DNA of 64,000 nucleotides from Streptomyces hygroscopicus. GTDB taxonomy: Bacteria > Actinomycetota > Actinomycetes > Streptomycetales > Streptomycetaceae. The translations under genes and the position numbers were made by a program. How positions within the stretch are numbered: the first letter of the stretch is position 1; each line of letters begins with the position of its first letter. Positions 36,863 to 46,261 of the stretch are shown piece after piece. The DNA lies in the NCBI GenBank assembly GCA_002021875.1, contig CP018627.1:2418001-2482000 (forward strand), given 5' to 3'. The notes beneath the pieces were generated by a model. That model had not been told where the DNA came from and did no database searches. It saw nothing but the letters and a program-made list of their open reading frames with translations.

Positions 36863-37627
36863 ATGCAACCAGTGGTTCTCCTTCATGGACTCATCGGCCC
36901 TTTCGCTGATGAGCGCGCTGTCATCCATCTACATCCGGCTGTTGTCCTGAGTCCTGATCTCCTGGGCTACGGACGGGAAACCGACGTCAATCCACACGGC
37001 ATCACGATCGATGCCCAGGTGGAGTACGTGCGCACGACTCTCAACAATGGGGCGCCGAACACTCGTGTCCACCTCGTCGGCCACTCCGTGGGCGGTGTGA
37101 TCGCTGCGTCGTTCGCCCATCGGTACCCCGACCGCGTCGATTCCCTCGTCAACGTCGAGGGGAACTTCACACTCGCCGACGCCTTCTGGTCCGCGCAGGT
37201 CTCCACCAAAACACCCGACCAGGTGAACGCAATGCTCGAAGCAGATCGCGCCGACCCGGCTCGCTGGCTGCGCGAGAGCGGCGTCGAGCCGACCGGCGAT
37301 CGCATCCGATCCGCTGCGGAAGCCCTCGTGTATCAACCCGCCAGCACTATCCAGGCGACGGCCCGTGCCGTGGTCGAGTACACCGGGGTGCCGAGTTATG
37401 AGCAACTGCTGCACGAAGTCTTCGAGCGCACTCCAGTCCACCTCGTCGCCGGAGCGCGCTCCCGTGCTGGATGGCATGTGCCCGAATGGGCGCTCACCGA
37501 AGCAGCCAGTTACACCGAGGTCCCCGACGCCGGTCACATGGTGATGCTCGAAGCACCTGATTCATTCGGCAAGGTCCTAGCAGAGCTCGTCGCAGACCCC
37601 CGAAGGAACAACGCGGCGCTGCACTAG
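36863..37627 (+). CDS. alpha/beta-fold hydrolase
   Basis: A 254-residue cytoplasmic hydrolase from ATG 36863. Family features: HGLIGPF oxyanion loop at residues 8-14, nucleophile Ser75 in LVGHSVGGVI, and catalytic His near residue 225 in PDAGHMVMLEAPD. VNVEGNFTLADAFWS belongs to the cap. A longer frame starting at 36791 has no better ribosome site. Substrate unknown; esterase or lactonase-type activity is likely. The gene faces a metallo-hydrolase, and the two may form a convergent pair acting on related lactones. Confidence 0.85.
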   Translation: MQPVVLLHGLIGPFADERAVIHLHPAVVLSPDLLGYGRETDVNPHGITIDAQVEYVRTTLNNGAPNTRVHLVGHSVGGVIAASFAHRYPDRVDSLVNVEGNFTLADAFWSAQVSTKTPDQVNAMLEADRADPARWLRESGVEPTGDRIRSAAEALVYQPASTIQATARAVVEYTGVPSYEQLLHEVFERTPVHLVAGARSRAGWHVPEWALTEAASYTEVPDAGHMVMLEAPDSFGKVLAELVADPRRNNAALH

Positions 37628-37644
37628 GGATCCCGTGGCGGGGG

Positions 37645-38595
37645 TTACCGCGAAAGTGCACTTGTTGCTACATAGTCGTGACTTGCGACGATGTCTATTC
37701 CGTCAGGCAGCTTGTGGAGCCGGTGTATAGCGGCGAACGCACCGTCGTGGTCGGCGTCGGTGAGTCGACCGGGGAAAGGCGCTGTCCCGCGGAGCAGCGA
37801 GGCCTGAAGTCCGTTCCAGATGGCGTCGCCGGCGAGGAGTATTCGGCGGCCGCCGTCGACGGCGAGGAGGATTCCGATACTGCCGGGGGTGTGACCGGCG
37901 AGGTCGACAAGGATCACCGAGCCGTCGCCGAGCAGGTCGTGGCTGCGCTCGAAGGTCAACACCGGCGGTCCGTCCAGTTCGTAGGCATCGAAGTGGCGAT
38001 TGAGCAGCGGTCCGCGGGCGACACCGAAAGGCGCCACTCGACCACCCATTGCCCAGTCGCGCTCGTGGGCACTGGTACGCACTGGGATGTCGAGGGGCAG
38101 TTCGAGCAAGCCGGAGACATGATCCCAGTGCAGGTGGGTGGGCAGTGTGAAGTCGATATCGGTGGGGGCGAGATGTACTCGGTCGAGGATCTCAGCCAGA
38201 CCAATGACGGGCTTGTCGGGCGCCACGAACACCCGCAGTGGTGCGGGGAGCTGCGCCAGCACTGTGCGGTGCACGTCGCTACACATCGCAGGGTCGACGA
38301 GGAACCGAGTGCGTGGGTGCTCGATCAGGAAGGTGGTCATACCGAGCTGCATACGTGCCGGGCGTCGAGCACCTTCGGCGATCACCGCGGCCACGGCGCT
38401 TTGCCGTGCCTGGGTCAACGCGGTCACTTGGACTACCGCTTGTGCGGCCCGGACTCCGACATTGTCGATGCTCGCCAGCAGCCGCTGGTCGGGGCGACGG
38501 GGCCACAGCATGCGAGTTGGGGTAGCGGCCAGCGCACCGCAGCAAGCGGCGAGCGTCGTGGTTGTCTTCGCAGTGCCGAATTCGCGGACGGTCAT
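37645..38595 (-). CDS. metallo-beta-lactamase-fold hydrolase
   Basis: A 316-residue protein with the zinc motif THLHWDHVSG (His154, His156, Asp158, His159), a later AGHTPGSIGILL histidine and ILLAGDAIWN aspartate. The layout is like N-acyl-homoserine or gamma-butyrolactone lactonases. The N-terminal 80 residues carry a hydrophobic stretch (TLAACCGALAATPTRML) that could be an anchor. It converges with the alpha/beta hydrolase, with 17 bp between the stops. Quenching of a lactone signal is an inference only. Confidence 0.85.
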   Translation of the reverse strand: MTVREFGTAKTTTTLAACCGALAATPTRMLWPRRPDQRLLASIDNVGVRAAQAVVQVTALTQARQSAVAAVIAEGARRPARMQLGMTTFLIEHPRTRFLVDPAMCSDVHRTVLAQLPAPLRVFVAPDKPVIGLAEILDRVHLAPTDIDFTLPTHLHWDHVSGLLELPLDIPVRTSAHERDWAMGGRVAPFGVARGPLLNRHFDAYELDGPPVLTFERSHDLLGDGSVILVDLAGHTPGSIGILLAVDGGRRILLAGDAIWNGLQASLLRGTAPFPGRLTDADHDGAFAAIHRLHKLPDGIDIVASHDYVATSALSR

Positions 38596-38619
38596 ATCCT
38601 CAAGTCCTTAAGTGAGTTT

Positions 38620-39500
38620 GCCCTTGGGGCTGCCTGCGCGCCGGTTCACGGCGCGAGTTGTCGAGCGGGGCTTGCCGGTCCAGTTGCCAGGGGCGCATGT
38701 CAAGGCGTACGGCTGCGTATGGGGACCTGAAAGTTGTGGGTCAGTCGGGAACGGGTCGGTGCCGACGACTACGAGCGCTTCGGCATCCAGCCTCGCCCAC
38801 AGGCTGCCTCCAGCTCACATGCCGAACGCAGCGACAGGAGCGGAGGCATGGCTTTGAGGTGCACACACCCGGATCCTTGGCCACGGCGGCGAGCAGCTTG
38901 GCCGGGGCGGAGTGTCTTCGTGAGGAAGCAGTACTGCCCGCCGATGGTGTCATTGAGCTGGGATGCGTGGGCGATGAACAGGGCTGCGTAGTCGACTACG
39001 GCCAGCGGTATCCAGTGACGGCGACCACCGGGCACGGTCGACAGTCGACCGCAGCACAGGGCGCGCACAAGGCCGGGCCAGCCGCAGAACTGGGTAATTT
39101 CGCCAGATCGGGAATCGTCGACGGCCGGGCCCACATCGAGGCCGACTCCGAGGCAGCGAGATCACCGCAAGAACGCCTGGACGAGGTTGCCGCGGCCCCT
39201 GTGGCCGTCGACCCGGGCCCACGTCCGGCGGATCTGCTGCCTCCTCGGCGCAAGAGCACGGCGACGCGTTGCCCGTCGCCAGTCGGATCGGACAGCAACC
39301 AGGGGTCATTAAATCCGGTTTCACCGGCGACAAGGGTGTCGATATCAGTCATGCGGGAATCTCTTGGGTGATCAGAACCGCGACGGAGTCGGCTGCGCGA
39401 CGCAACACCGTGGTGTCGCGGCGGGTGCGGGCTAGAAGCAATGCCAGCGGTTCCGCAACGACCAAACGGTCGCAGCGTAGAAGAAGAGTGTCCAGGATCA
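38620..39500 (-). other. degenerate coding region
   Basis: Traces of two small coupled genes on the minus strand. A 50-residue frame from GTG 39500 (VILDTLLLRCDRLVVAEPLA) ends by ATGA overlap at 39352, where MTDIDTLVAGETGFNDPWLL starts and soon loses its frame. Nearer 38900, another frame shows PLAVVDYAALFIAHASQLND. These are probably decayed genes; no function can be given. Confidence 0.35.
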
Positions 39501-40036
39501 CGAGGGAACTTCACGCCAGGGACTCCCCCATCTCATGGACACTCATGCCGCCCATTCAAGCAGCCGACGGGGAGACCCCGCACAGCGCCCCGCTCCCAAC
39601 ATGGGCCACACACTCCCAGCACTGTCCTGGTCGATGCCATCGACCGTTGTTCGAACAACCAAGTAATCCCGCAATTACCTCATGAGGGTTGGAAAACGTA
39701 AAGCGATCACCAAGACACGCTCAGATCCACTCTAAATAGCCCATTTCTCTTCTCCATGCGTCGGCATGAGCCGTCATTCTTCGGCTATCTGAAGAGCATC
39801 AACTCTTGTACCAACGCTGGGCGGCAGGATGTGTACTCTCGACTGACACCCGCGGGGCACAGTGAGTCACAGCAGACGGCTGTGACCAGAGTGACTTCGA
39901 CAAGGGCCACAGATGGAGATCAGTCAGCCACTCCGAACCGAATCGGGCTGCGCCGAGCATCTTGAGTCGCGCTTCGTGGGACGCGATCTGCCGGAGTGGT
40001 GGCGGGAGGTGTGCAGTCCACAAACAGGACCTCTAA
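39501..40036. other. intergenic, AT-rich centre
   Basis: About 530 bases. The section near 39650-39760 is distinctly AT-rich and may hold promoters, but no gene or clear repeat is seen. Confidence 0.4.
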
Positions 40037-40278
40037 GTGATCTACGATTTTCTCACTGTTCACAAGCTGGCCCCCGCGACAATCGCTACAGCAGTCGCCG
40101 CAGCAGTGCAGGTCGACGCGAGAGCTGTCGACGTTTCAGACACCGACGGCGCAGTGGCGAACCGCAACTGGGGTCGCCGGTGCTGTGCGACTACAGCACC
40201 GTGCCCGGTGACGTGTCGCAGATCCTGACCGTCCAGATCCAAGACCCGGGTGCGCACCAACCCACCGAGGCTTAGGTG
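40037..40278 (+). pseudogene. small hypothetical gene interrupted by IS4, left part
   Basis: From GTG 40037 (AGGAC upstream): IYDFLTVHKLAPATIATAVA and VQVDARAVDVSDTDGAVANR, then a one-base shift near 40170 to APVLCDYSTVPGDVSQILTV and HQPTEA, with a TAG in the target site. The right part continues after the IS4 at 41728. The gene had already decayed before the insertion, since the TAG lies in both copies of the target duplication. Confidence 0.6.
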
Positions 40279-41727
40279 CAATGCCGTTGCATTACGGGCC
40301 TGCGCGTTGGGGTCTTGTGATGAGGATGGCTTGCGTGCCGGTGCGGGTCGGTTGCGGCCAGAGACGGTGTTCAGCTCGCTTGAGCTGGTAACTGGACATC
40401 TTGCGTTTCACGGCTCGGGGCCGGCTGCGCAGGCGTCTGGCGGGCAGGAGTCGTTCCAAGAGGTCCTGCTCGAGCATCACCAAGGCCCTGACCAGCAGGT
40501 CAGGGGGAAAAGCTGCCCGGTGTAACGGTCACGCTGCGCCGGGCAGAGCGCAGGGTCTCGGTGAAGGAGACCCGATCGGGGTCCAGACCACGGGTGGCGG
40601 CCGTTCTCAGCATGAGCTCACGCAGGGCGTGGTGGACCAGCAGGTGTGCCCAGATCTGCTGACGGACACCATCAGGGGTCTTGCTGCTCAGTACGACGCG
40701 GGCGCCGCGCTGATGGGTCTTGATCTCGGCGAAGACGGACTCGGCCTCCCAGCGTTCGCAGTAGAGCGCGGCCAGCTGCCGGGCCGGATGGCGTCGGGCG
40801 TCCAGCAGGGTGGTGACCAGCCGGTAACCGTCAGCGGCACCCTCACCGCCCTGGCCCTTGAGCTGGTAGGCCAGAACCCGGACGGTGACCGGCTCATGCC
40901 GGGCAGGGCCGCTGCTTGCCCGGATCTGTGAGAGCCATGACCCGTCCCGGAACTGCTTGAGGACCGGCAGGACGCGGTTGGCGGGCACTCGCCACAGCAG
41001 ATCGGCGCCAGTGGCGGTGAAGGCCTGCCACAACGGGACACCGAGGAACTCACGGTCGGCCAGGACGAGCTGGCCCGGGCCGAGCGACCGTGGCAGGCGG
41101 CCGGCCAGAGTGACTTCCCCGGTGCGGCAGCCGGCGAGTTCCGCGTCCAGCACCGCATGGCTGCCCACCTCCACCAACGCAGCCATCCGCACCTGCGGGA
41201 ACGCGCTCTTGCCCGGCCCGCGGCCGTTGCCCGGACGCCCGAACGCGGCCTCGTTGGCTTCGCTGTCCGCCACGTCCCAGCAGGTCCCGTCCACCGCCAG
41301 CAGCCGTAAGCCCCGCCAGAACGCGCCGGGTGTCGCCTCGGTGGCCATCGGCTTGGCGGTCGAGGCGAACAGCACCCGCAACGGCTCACAGCCCAGCCGC
41401 TGCCGGGCCCGAAACAGCGAGGACTTCGCCGGTACATGCCAGCCGCCCAGCAGCCCCTCCACCAGGTGCCGCATCACTTCCAGATACGGAGCCGGAGAGA
41501 ACAACGCCAGCCCCAGCACGAAGTACACCACCAGCCGCGCGGGAAGCAGCCGTCTACGTTGCTCCGCACACCCGCAAGCCGCGACCACCCGATCCACCAA
41601 CCCCGGTGGATACACCCAGGTCAACAACCCCAGGCCCGATAACTCAGACACACGCGCAGACACCCGAACCACCCCCTGGGTCCACTACCCAGGAACCCAC
41701 GCCCAAGGCCTTAAAACAACGGCATTG
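40279..41727 (-). mobile_element. IS4-family element with 10-bp target duplication
   Basis: A 1449-bp element with inverted ends CAATGCCGTTG / CAACGGCATTG, flanked on both sides by the identical 10-bp sequence GGCTTAGGTG (40269-40278 and 41728-41737). A perfect long duplication indicates a fairly recent insertion. Confidence 0.9.
40500..41672 (-). CDS. IS4-family transposase, C-terminus frameshifted
   Basis: A 390-residue frame with DDE residues in LLAVDGTCWDVADSEANEAA, LVLADREFLGVPLWQAFTAT and LYCERWEAESVFAEIKTHQR (the YREK-like signature of IS4). Near 40505 an extra T in a TTTT run causes a stop after TVTPGSFSP. The next frame continues PPDLLVRALVMLEQDLLERL and about 60 more residues. The core is complete, so activity is possible. 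Confidence 0.88.
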   Translation of the reverse strand: MVRVSARVSELSGLGLLTWVYPPGLVDRVVAACGCAEQRRRLLPARLVVYFVLGLALFSPAPYLEVMRHLVEGLLGGWHVPAKSSLFRARQRLGCEPLRVLFASTAKPMATEATPGAFWRGLRLLAVDGTCWDVADSEANEAAFGRPGNGRGPGKSAFPQVRMAALVEVGSHAVLDAELAGCRTGEVTLAGRLPRSLGPGQLVLADREFLGVPLWQAFTATGADLLWRVPANRVLPVLKQFRDGSWLSQIRASSGPARHEPVTVRVLAYQLKGQGGEGAADGYRLVTTLLDARRHPARQLAALYCERWEAESVFAEIKTHQRGARVVLSSKTPDGVRQQIWAHLLVHHALRELMLRTAATRGLDPDRVSFTETLRSARRSVTVTPGSFSP

Positions 41728-41941
41728 GGCTTAGGTGGCGCTGCTTCTCGCTGCGGCTACCGGGACTACATTTCTCTACCCCACGGAGGACGGTACTCCC
41801 AGCGCATACTGGGGCGGCGACGCCGGACGGCTTGATAAACCGCGCCCGCGTCGTGGAGTCGGGAGGCATGGAGCCGTCGTACGCGGTGGAGGCATAGCCA
41901 AGATTGCAGAGACACACCCCTGCCTCGGGCCGGACCTCTGA
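41728..41941 (+). pseudogene. small hypothetical gene interrupted by IS4, right part
   Basis: Continues the frame broken at 40278: VALLLAAATGTTFLYPTEDG followed by TPSAYWGGDAGRLDKPRPRR. Excising the IS4 and one target copy joins it to HQPTEA with only the TAG between. The rejoined protein would be about 115-140 residues, of a type often found among small immunity-like genes, but no domain is recognised. Confidence 0.5.
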
Positions 41942-41982
41942 AGACTCAAGCGACTACCGGGACGAATGGAGAGTCAGCAGCG

Positions 41983-42732
41983 ATGCTGGTACATCGAGGT
42001 ACGGTGACATGCGCCATGCTAACTGTGGCTGCGCTGTCGGCAGCGGGCTGCGGTCCCGACACGGACGACCGGGACGTAACCGCTCCGCATGTCAGTGGGG
42101 TCGACGGGTCCGGCGACCTCACGCTGCTGTTCACCGAGACACAATTGGAGAAGGCGCTGTTGGACGCCAACGAACTTCCCGGAGGGGGACGCCAGGTATC
42201 GAAAGATCGGGGTACCTTCAACCAGGTGGCCGGGCAGAGCCTGGAAGAGGGCGACCGGTGGGCGGACTGCCCGACCGGAGCCAAGAACGACCTTCTAGAG
42301 CTCTCGACCTTCCGTGCGCGGAGCGTGGTGCAGCAACTGCTCCCCAGCTATCGTGAACAGGCTGCAGGCCGCGGGACCCTGACCGAAACGGTGCTGTCGA
42401 TGACAGAGGTGCGCGCCAACCGCTATTTCGAGCTCAAGCGGGCCATTTACAAGGGCTGCCCGAAGACGGCGGTCGACTCCGAGGCAGGCCCTCCACAAAC
42501 GTACCGCTACACGGCCGAAGACGTGGAGCTGGGCGACGACGCCTTCGTCGAGAAGTCGGAGTCGCGGGACACTGACGCGGATCCAGCGGACCGCGGGCCT
42601 TCGTACGAGATCTACGTCCGCATAGGCGGCGTCATTGTAACGTCCGGCGGCTGGAAGGACCGCGACGCCGCACTCGCCGCAACCGCCACGGCCGCAAAGA
42701 AGGCCCGCACCATGCTGTACCCCGACTCCTGA
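41983..42732 (+). CDS. predicted lipoprotein
   Basis: A 249-residue exported protein. ATG 41983 has GGAGAG 8 nt upstream. The signal peptide ends in a lipobox, LSAAGC, with the lipidated Cys near residue 23. The mature part includes LLFTETQLEKALLDANELPG, ADCPTGAKNDLLELSTFRAR and YEIYVRIGGVIVTSGGWKDR, a sensor/PknH-like alpha-beta arrangement seen in actinobacterial lipoproteins. It is monocistronic. Function unknown. Confidence 0.75.
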   Translation: MLVHRGTVTCAMLTVAALSAAGCGPDTDDRDVTAPHVSGVDGSGDLTLLFTETQLEKALLDANELPGGGRQVSKDRGTFNQVAGQSLEEGDRWADCPTGAKNDLLELSTFRARSVVQQLLPSYREQAAGRGTLTETVLSMTEVRANRYFELKRAIYKGCPKTAVDSEAGPPQTYRYTAEDVELGDDAFVEKSESRDTDADPADRGPSYEIYVRIGGVIVTSGGWKDRDAALAATATAAKKARTMLYPDS

Positions 42733-43103
42733 ACAATCCCGGCGAGGTCTCTGTCCCTGCGCTATTCGAAAGCCCATGCCTCGATGACTTTTCGTGACGG
42801 CTCGCCAGGTCAACTGACGGGCCGCTCAGTCGTTTGGACCGAGCGCAGGCAGGACTTAGGGCCGAACGATGCTCCTATGGATGTCAACTGGATGTGCCAA
42901 CCGGCTGGTTGCTGGTGTCACCGGCGGTTCGCGGTGATCGTCTGTTGAAGTGCTCTCCCGGCCGACGCCGGGAGATTCTCACCTAGTGTTCCGTGATTCT
43001 GTTTGATTTTTGCGGGTTGCTGTGAAAATCGACGGTGTTGGTAAGTTCCGGGCGGTAGGGGCGGATAACCTCTGTAGGCCCGGCGAGCTGCACCCGGGTG
43101 ATA
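42733..43103. other. intergenic with hairpin and solo IS630 end
   Basis: TCTCCCGGC (42954-42962) and GCCGGGAGA (42967-42975) form a 9-bp hairpin with a CGAC loop, a terminator candidate. Right after it, 42983-43003 matches 19 of 21 bases of the IS630 right end at 46229-46249 (a TA followed by GTGTTCCGTGATTCTG), so an end of a lost IS630 copy remains. Confidence 0.55.
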
Positions 43104-43237
43104 AGAAGTCATCTCAATTGGTAAGTGTGCCTTCGCACGTGAGAGTCAGACTGCCCGGCCCAAGCACCTTGGCTTGACCGTGATGTGAGACTTGCAGCAT
43201 GGACATGGGCCGTGAGTCGCGGTGGGAAAAGGATGCA

Positions 43238-43453
43238 ATGACAGTAGAGATCGTTTTTGCCCTGGTGACTGCTGTCGCGCTGGCCGCGGCGGTCTTCGCC
43301 GTCCCTCTGACTCTCGTACTAGCCTTTGACGTCTCCGGTTCAGCGAGGAAGGGCGTGTTGGTGGGGGGTGCACTGCTCGGAGCGACGGCCGGAATATGGC
43401 GTCTGGTACGGGTGTTGTGTCGGTTCGACGAGCAGCGCCGAATGGGCAGCTGA
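43238..43453 (+). CDS. small two-helix membrane protein inside an IS
   Basis: A 71-residue protein from ATG 43238 (AAAAGGA upstream). Two hydrophobic helices, IVFALVTAVALAAAVFAVPL and GVLVGGALLGATAGIWRLVR, are joined by a short loop, with a charged tail RFDEQRRMGS. It lies between the element's left end and the transposase, so it is carried as cargo. Function unknown. Confidence 0.5.
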   Translation: MTVEIVFALVTAVALAAAVFAVPLTLVLAFDVSGSARKGVLVGGALLGATAGIWRLVRVLCRFDEQRRMGS

Positions 43454-43490
43454 CTGCGGAGCTTCTCCTTGAGGTCGGTAGCCTGCCGAC

Positions 43491-44296
43491 GTGGGGATCG
43501 TTGAGCGGCTGGTGCCGGATGAGTTGTGGGAGTTGTTCCAGCGGGTGGTGCCGGAGGCGCCGAGCCGGCCTCAGGGAGGCGGTCGGCGTCGGCACGGTGA
43601 CCGGGAGGTGCTGGCCGCGATCGTGTTCGTAGCCACGTCGGGCTGCACGTGGCAGCAGCTGCCGTCCGTGTCGTTCGGACCGTCGGGGCCCACGGCTCAC
43701 CGGCGTTTCACCGAATGGTCGAAGGCCCGGGTGTGGGCGAAGCTCCACCGTCTGGTCCTCGACGAGCTCGGCTCCCGCGGAGACCTGGACTGGTCCCGCT
43801 GCGCGATCGACTCGGTGAACATGCGGGCCCTGAAAAAGGGGATCTGACAGGTCCGAATCCTGTGGATCGCGGCAAGTACGGGTCAAAAATCCACTTGATC
43901 AGCGAGCGGACCGGGCTGCCCCTGTCGGTGGGCATCTCGGGTGCGAACATGCACGACAGCCAGGGCCTGGAGCCGCTCGTGCGGGGCATCCCGCCGATCC
44001 GCTCGCGACGCGGTCCGCGCCGCCGCAAACCCGGCAAGCTGCACGGCGACAAGGGCTACGACTACCGCCACCTGCGGCAATGGCTCCGCAGCCGGGGCAT
44101 CACGCACCGCTTGGCCCGACGCGGCATCGAATCCTCCACCCGCCTGGGCCGCCACCGCTGGGTCGTAGAGCGGTCCATGTCCTGGCTCGCGGGCTGCCGC
44201 AGACTCCACCGCCGCTACGAGCGTAAAGCCGAACACTTCCTTGCCTTCGCCGCCATCGCCTGCACCCTCATCTGCTACCGCCGACTCACCAAATGA
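43491..44296 (+). CDS. IS5-family transposase made by frameshift
   Basis: Frame one, from GTG 43491: VERLVPDELWELFQRVVPEA, GCTWQQLPSVSFGPSGPTAH and WSRCAIDSVNMRALKKGI. The run CTGAAAAAGGGGATC near 43840 allows slippage to LTGPNPVDRGKYGSKIHLIS, LHGDKGYDYRHLRQWLRSRG and HRWVVERSMSWLAGCRRLHR, ending 44296. Catalytic Asp, Asp and Glu are all present. Likely functional. Confidence 0.85.
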
Positions 44297-44418
44297 GATG
44301 ACTTCTAAGCGTGCGTGACCAGCCTTCTTCTGGGTGATTAGGTACTGGCAGCGTGGTAGTTGGGATCGAGGTCGGGGCGCGGTGCGACCGCTGCGCGGGA
44401 TCCAGACAGGATGAACCC

Positions 44419-45075
44419 GTGAGTACCGACAAGCACGGAGCCAAAGAGGCTCCCGTACACCAAACGCGCCGCTACGTTCTGCGGCCGGACACCACAGCGG
44501 ACGACGTCGACGAGTACGCGCAAGTGTATGGGTGGCCGGTGGTCCACCAGAACGATCGCGACCGAGAGAACCAGGTCGACGGCCAGATCATCTGGGCGAC
44601 CGAAGGACATCCCTTGCGGGAAAGGCACTTGGGAGCTCTTGCACTGCATTATATAGTCGACGCCACTTCTGGCATCGGCTACATTGTCGTCACAGGAGAG
44701 GATCAAGGATTTGCCGATTCACTCGCCCTGGCGGCAGCAAGGTACCTGAATACCTGGACGGTAAAGGAGCTCTACCGAGAATACGACGAAGCCGACGCCG
44801 TGCGCGCAGTCGGGCAATCGGTACTCCGCCTCGGATTGGCAGCGCCGCCAGATTTCGACGAAGGTGTCTTCGGCCGTATCGCGGATGCTATGTCCAGAAG
44901 AGATCCTGCGATTCGCTACTCCGCCCTCTGGGGGGCCAGCTATACGGGGTACTGGCAATTCGTCGAGCCCATACGTGAACTCGCCGAAGGTGAACCGGAG
45001 GACTGGATCCGCGACCGGGCTCGGTCGGTTATCGATGCATTCGAGTCGGCAAGGGAGGAAGGCTCAATTCGGTGA
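44419..45075 (+). CDS. HEAT-like putative immunity protein
   Basis: A 218-residue cytoplasmic protein from GTG 44419 (AGGA upstream). The N-terminal half is alpha-beta (YVLRPDTTADDVDEYAQVYG). The C-terminal half has paired helices typical of HEAT repeats: FGRIADAMSRRDPAIRYSAL and VEPIRELAEGEPEDWIRDRA, ending SVIDAFESAREEG. The same repeat type occurs in the fragment at 46457-46676 and in 12052-12546. Such proteins are common immunity genes of polymorphic toxins, but no toxin is adjacent. Confidence 0.65.
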   Translation: MSTDKHGAKEAPVHQTRRYVLRPDTTADDVDEYAQVYGWPVVHQNDRDRENQVDGQIIWATEGHPLRERHLGALALHYIVDATSGIGYIVVTGEDQGFADSLALAAARYLNTWTVKELYREYDEADAVRAVGQSVLRLGLAAPPDFDEGVFGRIADAMSRRDPAIRYSALWGASYTGYWQFVEPIRELAEGEPEDWIRDRARSVIDAFESAREEGSIR

Positions 45076-45082
45076 CAACGTC

Positions 45083-46240
45083 CGTGGTTCTGATGTCTTT
45101 ACTTTCCGTTGTTGTCGACGAGTTTCTTGACGTTGCTCTGGACGAGGCGGACCTTCGCGAGGACTTCGTCAGTGGTTGCGGTCCAGGTGAACGGTTTCGC
45201 GTTCTGGTACCAGGAGCTGATGTAGTCGCGGATCTGCTTGATCAGGACACGGAGGCTGGCGAACGTGCCGCGACGGATCGACTGCCGGGTGAGGATGCCG
45301 AACCAGATTTCGACCTGGTTCAGCCATGAGGAGCCCACGGGGGTGAAGTGAAAGCGAACATGCGGATTGTTTGCCAGCCACATCTTCACCTCCCGGGTGG
45401 TGTGCGTAGACAGGTTGTCCAGGACGACGTGGATCTCCTTGCCGCTGTGTGGTTTCACGGCCTTCTTGATGAAGGCCAGGAAGTTCGCGGCGTTCCGGTT
45501 CGGCTTGCACTCGCCCAGGACTTCGCCGGTGGTGACGTTCAGCGCGGCGAACAGATTCGTGGTGCCGTGCCGGATGTAGTCATGGGTGCGTTTCTCCGTG
45601 GCTGCGAAGGTGACGGGCAGCACCGGCTGGGTCCGATCCAGCGCCTGAATTTGCGTCTTTTCGTCGACGGACAACACTACTGCACCGCCGGGTGGAGCCA
45701 GATAGAGGCCAATCACGTCGGCGACCTTCTCCGCGAACGCGGGATCTTTGGAGATCTTGAAGGTGCCGTTGCGTTGCGGCTTCAGGTGTTCGTCGCGCCA
45801 GATGCGCGCAATGTAATGCCAGGACACCGCGATGCCCTCGCGACGCTTGAGATAGTCGGCCAGCGTGCGTGTCGACCAGTGCGACAGGCCCGAATCGGCA
45901 GGCGGCGACATCCCCGTCAACGCGATCACCCGCCCGCGCGTATGCGGGGGCACCTGATCACGGCCGCCACCGGGCTTCTTCCTGGTCAGACCCGCAAGCC
46001 CCGATTCGGCATACCGCCCTTTCCACCGGTCCACGGTCGGCAGCGACACCTTGGCCAACTCCACGATGTCCATGCGGCGTCGCCCCTCACTGGCCCACAG
46101 CACGATGCGGGCTCGTGTGGCCACATCGGCGGACACCGCCGAACTGTTGACCAACTCCCGCAGTTCAGCGGCCTGTTCCAAAGTCAGATCCACAGCCATC
46201 TAACGAACATACACGACTAAGTAACGACAACAGAATCACG
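45083..46240 (-). mobile_element. IS630-family element
   Basis: About 1.16 kb around an intact transposase. Imperfect inverted ends of about 21 bp at 45084-45104 and 46219-46239 differ at three positions. The right end is followed by GAGACAC and TA, the usual IS630 target dinucleotide. A solo copy of the right end lies at 42983-43003. Confidence 0.75.
45099..46199 (-). CDS. IS630-family transposase, intact
   Basis: A 366-residue enzyme with helix-turn-helix (MDIVELAKVSLPTVDRWKGR) and DDE_3 core: GGAVVLSVDEKTQIQALDRT, EIHVVLDNLSTHTTREVKMW and GSSWLNQVEIWFGILTRQSI. It is only distantly related to the 35689 copy. Complete, likely functional. Confidence 0.92.
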   Translation of the reverse strand: MAVDLTLEQAAELRELVNSSAVSADVATRARIVLWASEGRRRMDIVELAKVSLPTVDRWKGRYAESGLAGLTRKKPGGGRDQVPPHTRGRVIALTGMSPPADSGLSHWSTRTLADYLKRREGIAVSWHYIARIWRDEHLKPQRNGTFKISKDPAFAEKVADVIGLYLAPPGGAVVLSVDEKTQIQALDRTQPVLPVTFAATEKRTHDYIRHGTTNLFAALNVTTGEVLGECKPNRNAANFLAFIKKAVKPHSGKEIHVVLDNLSTHTTREVKMWLANNPHVRFHFTPVGSSWLNQVEIWFGILTRQSIRRGTFASLRVLIKQIRDYISSWYQNAKPFTWTATTDEVLAKVRLVQSNVKKLVDNNGK

Positions 46241-46261
46241 AGACACTAGCTTGCGGCGGAG

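Larger units (their letters stand above)
43104..44306 (+). mobile_element. IS5-like element with membrane-protein passenger
   Basis: A 1203-bp unit with inverted ends AGAAGTCATCTCA (43104-43116) and TGAGATGACTTCT (44294-44306). The similarity extends to 22 bp with two mismatches. It holds a frameshift-type transposase and, upstream of it within the ends, a small membrane protein gene. No clear target duplication. Confidence 0.75.
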
